DNA from: Prolixibacteraceae bacterium
Lineage (GTDB): Bacteria; Bacteroidota; Bacteroidia; Bacteroidales; Prolixibacteraceae
Assembly (NCBI GenBank): GCA_017998095.1
Contig: JAGODU010000249.1
Coordinates: 1-5,175 of the forward strand
Direction: 5' to 3'
Length of the DNA: 5,175 bases
Shown piece after piece: positions 4,971-5,175 of the stretch. A program made the position numbers and the translations under genes. The notes under the pieces are model-generated. The model did no database searches. It worked only from the letters and a program-made list of their open reading frames with translations, and was not told the origin of the DNA. The first letter of the stretch is position 1; each line of letters begins with the position of its first letter.

Positions 4971-5175
4971 CCTTACCCCAAAATTTTTTATCAAGCATAA
5001 GGCTAGTCCGGTCTGATTACTGGGATGACGAAGGAGTTTTCAGAAGTCTCTTTGATGAATTAGGCGAGATTCATAAAATTGAATCAGAAAGTGCAAGAAC
5101 TTCAAAAAAATGGAGATTTATTGGACTTATAGCTTTTGGTGGCAGCATTATACTGGAAATCGCTATACTCATTAA
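4967..5175 (+). CDS. Partial open frame with a membrane segment, running off the window
   Basis: From a possible GTG start at 4967 the frame stays open for 69 codons to the right edge, so the end is not seen. It includes RSDYWDDEGVFRSLFDELGE (about residues 15-34), an acidic helix, then SARTSKKWRF followed by a hydrophobic stretch IGLIAFGGSIILEIAILI that is long enough to cross the membrane. The basic residues before the hydrophobic part would place the N-terminal part in the cytoplasm. The start is uncertain: no good ribosome binding site precedes the GTG, and the first codons overlap the RlmD-like scrap in another frame, so this too may be a fragment joined to debris. I do not recognise the family. 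Small soluble-helix plus single-membrane-segment proteins are common in phage and mobile-element DNA, but nothing specific supports that here. Confidence 0.4.
   Translation, partial: MTLPQNFLSSIRLVRSDYWDDEGVFRSLFDELGEIHKIESESARTSKKWRFIGLIAFGGSIILEIAILI

Noticed and set aside
4997..5010. ATAAGGCTAGTCCG is identical to the nexus region of the Streptococcus pyogenes Cas9 tracrRNA.
   Set aside because: The following bases (GTCTGATTAC) do not continue the tracrRNA, there are no downstream hairpins with a T-run, and no CRISPR repeats or cas genes are in the window. It also lies in an open frame. Most likely a chance match of 14 bases.
1..5175. CRISPR array, tRNA or rRNA genes.
   Set aside because: No regularly spaced direct repeats and no tRNA cloverleaf or rRNA-like conserved stretches were seen on either strand by reading.

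Overview
The window looks like an accessory, defence-island-like segment from a low-GC Firmicute, most likely a gut Clostridium/Lachnospiraceae-type bacterium. The grounds are AT-rich coding, strong AGGAGG-like ribosome binding sites, an IS3-family element of clostridial flavour, and a gene scrap that resembles the C-terminal tail of clostridial RlmD-type rRNA methyltransferases. This taxonomic call is inference from reading, not from a database search.

Layout. Positions 1-627 hold two decayed genes: a 32-codon scrap resembling the N-terminus of a NUDIX hydrolase, and a GNAT-like gene with a strong ribosome binding site, an in-frame TGA at codon 25 and a 3' end that appears to be cut off by an insertion sequence. 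About 603-1433 is a dead IS3-family element: orfA and orfB have each lost their middle, so the frames are shortened and the second and third residues of the DDE catalytic triad are gone. A short C-terminal gene scrap follows, up to 1528.

The core is an intact two-gene operon, 1587-4665. The first gene encodes a 690-residue RecQ-family helicase with a zinc-type cysteine cluster and a C-terminal phosphoribosyltransferase (PRT) domain. Four bases later comes a 333-residue DprA/Smf-family Rossmann protein. A PRT-domain protein encoded beside a DprA-like protein is the pairing known from ShosTA toxin-antitoxin/anti-phage systems (PRT toxin, DprA-like antitoxin). Here the PRT domain is carried by a RecQ helicase, so the pair is best read as a RecQ-PRT/DprA defence or DNA-processing module. 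A plausible but untested model is that the helicase senses or processes unusual DNA, the PRT domain acts on a nucleotide or nucleic-acid substrate, and the DprA-like protein binds single-stranded DNA and restrains or loads its partner.

Positions 4666-5175 are mostly debris: a frameshifted fragment of an RlmD-like tail (4853-4970), then an open frame running off the right edge that ends in a predicted membrane segment. An intact operon between broken genes and a dead insertion sequence is what one expects of a horizontally acquired module in a high-turnover site.
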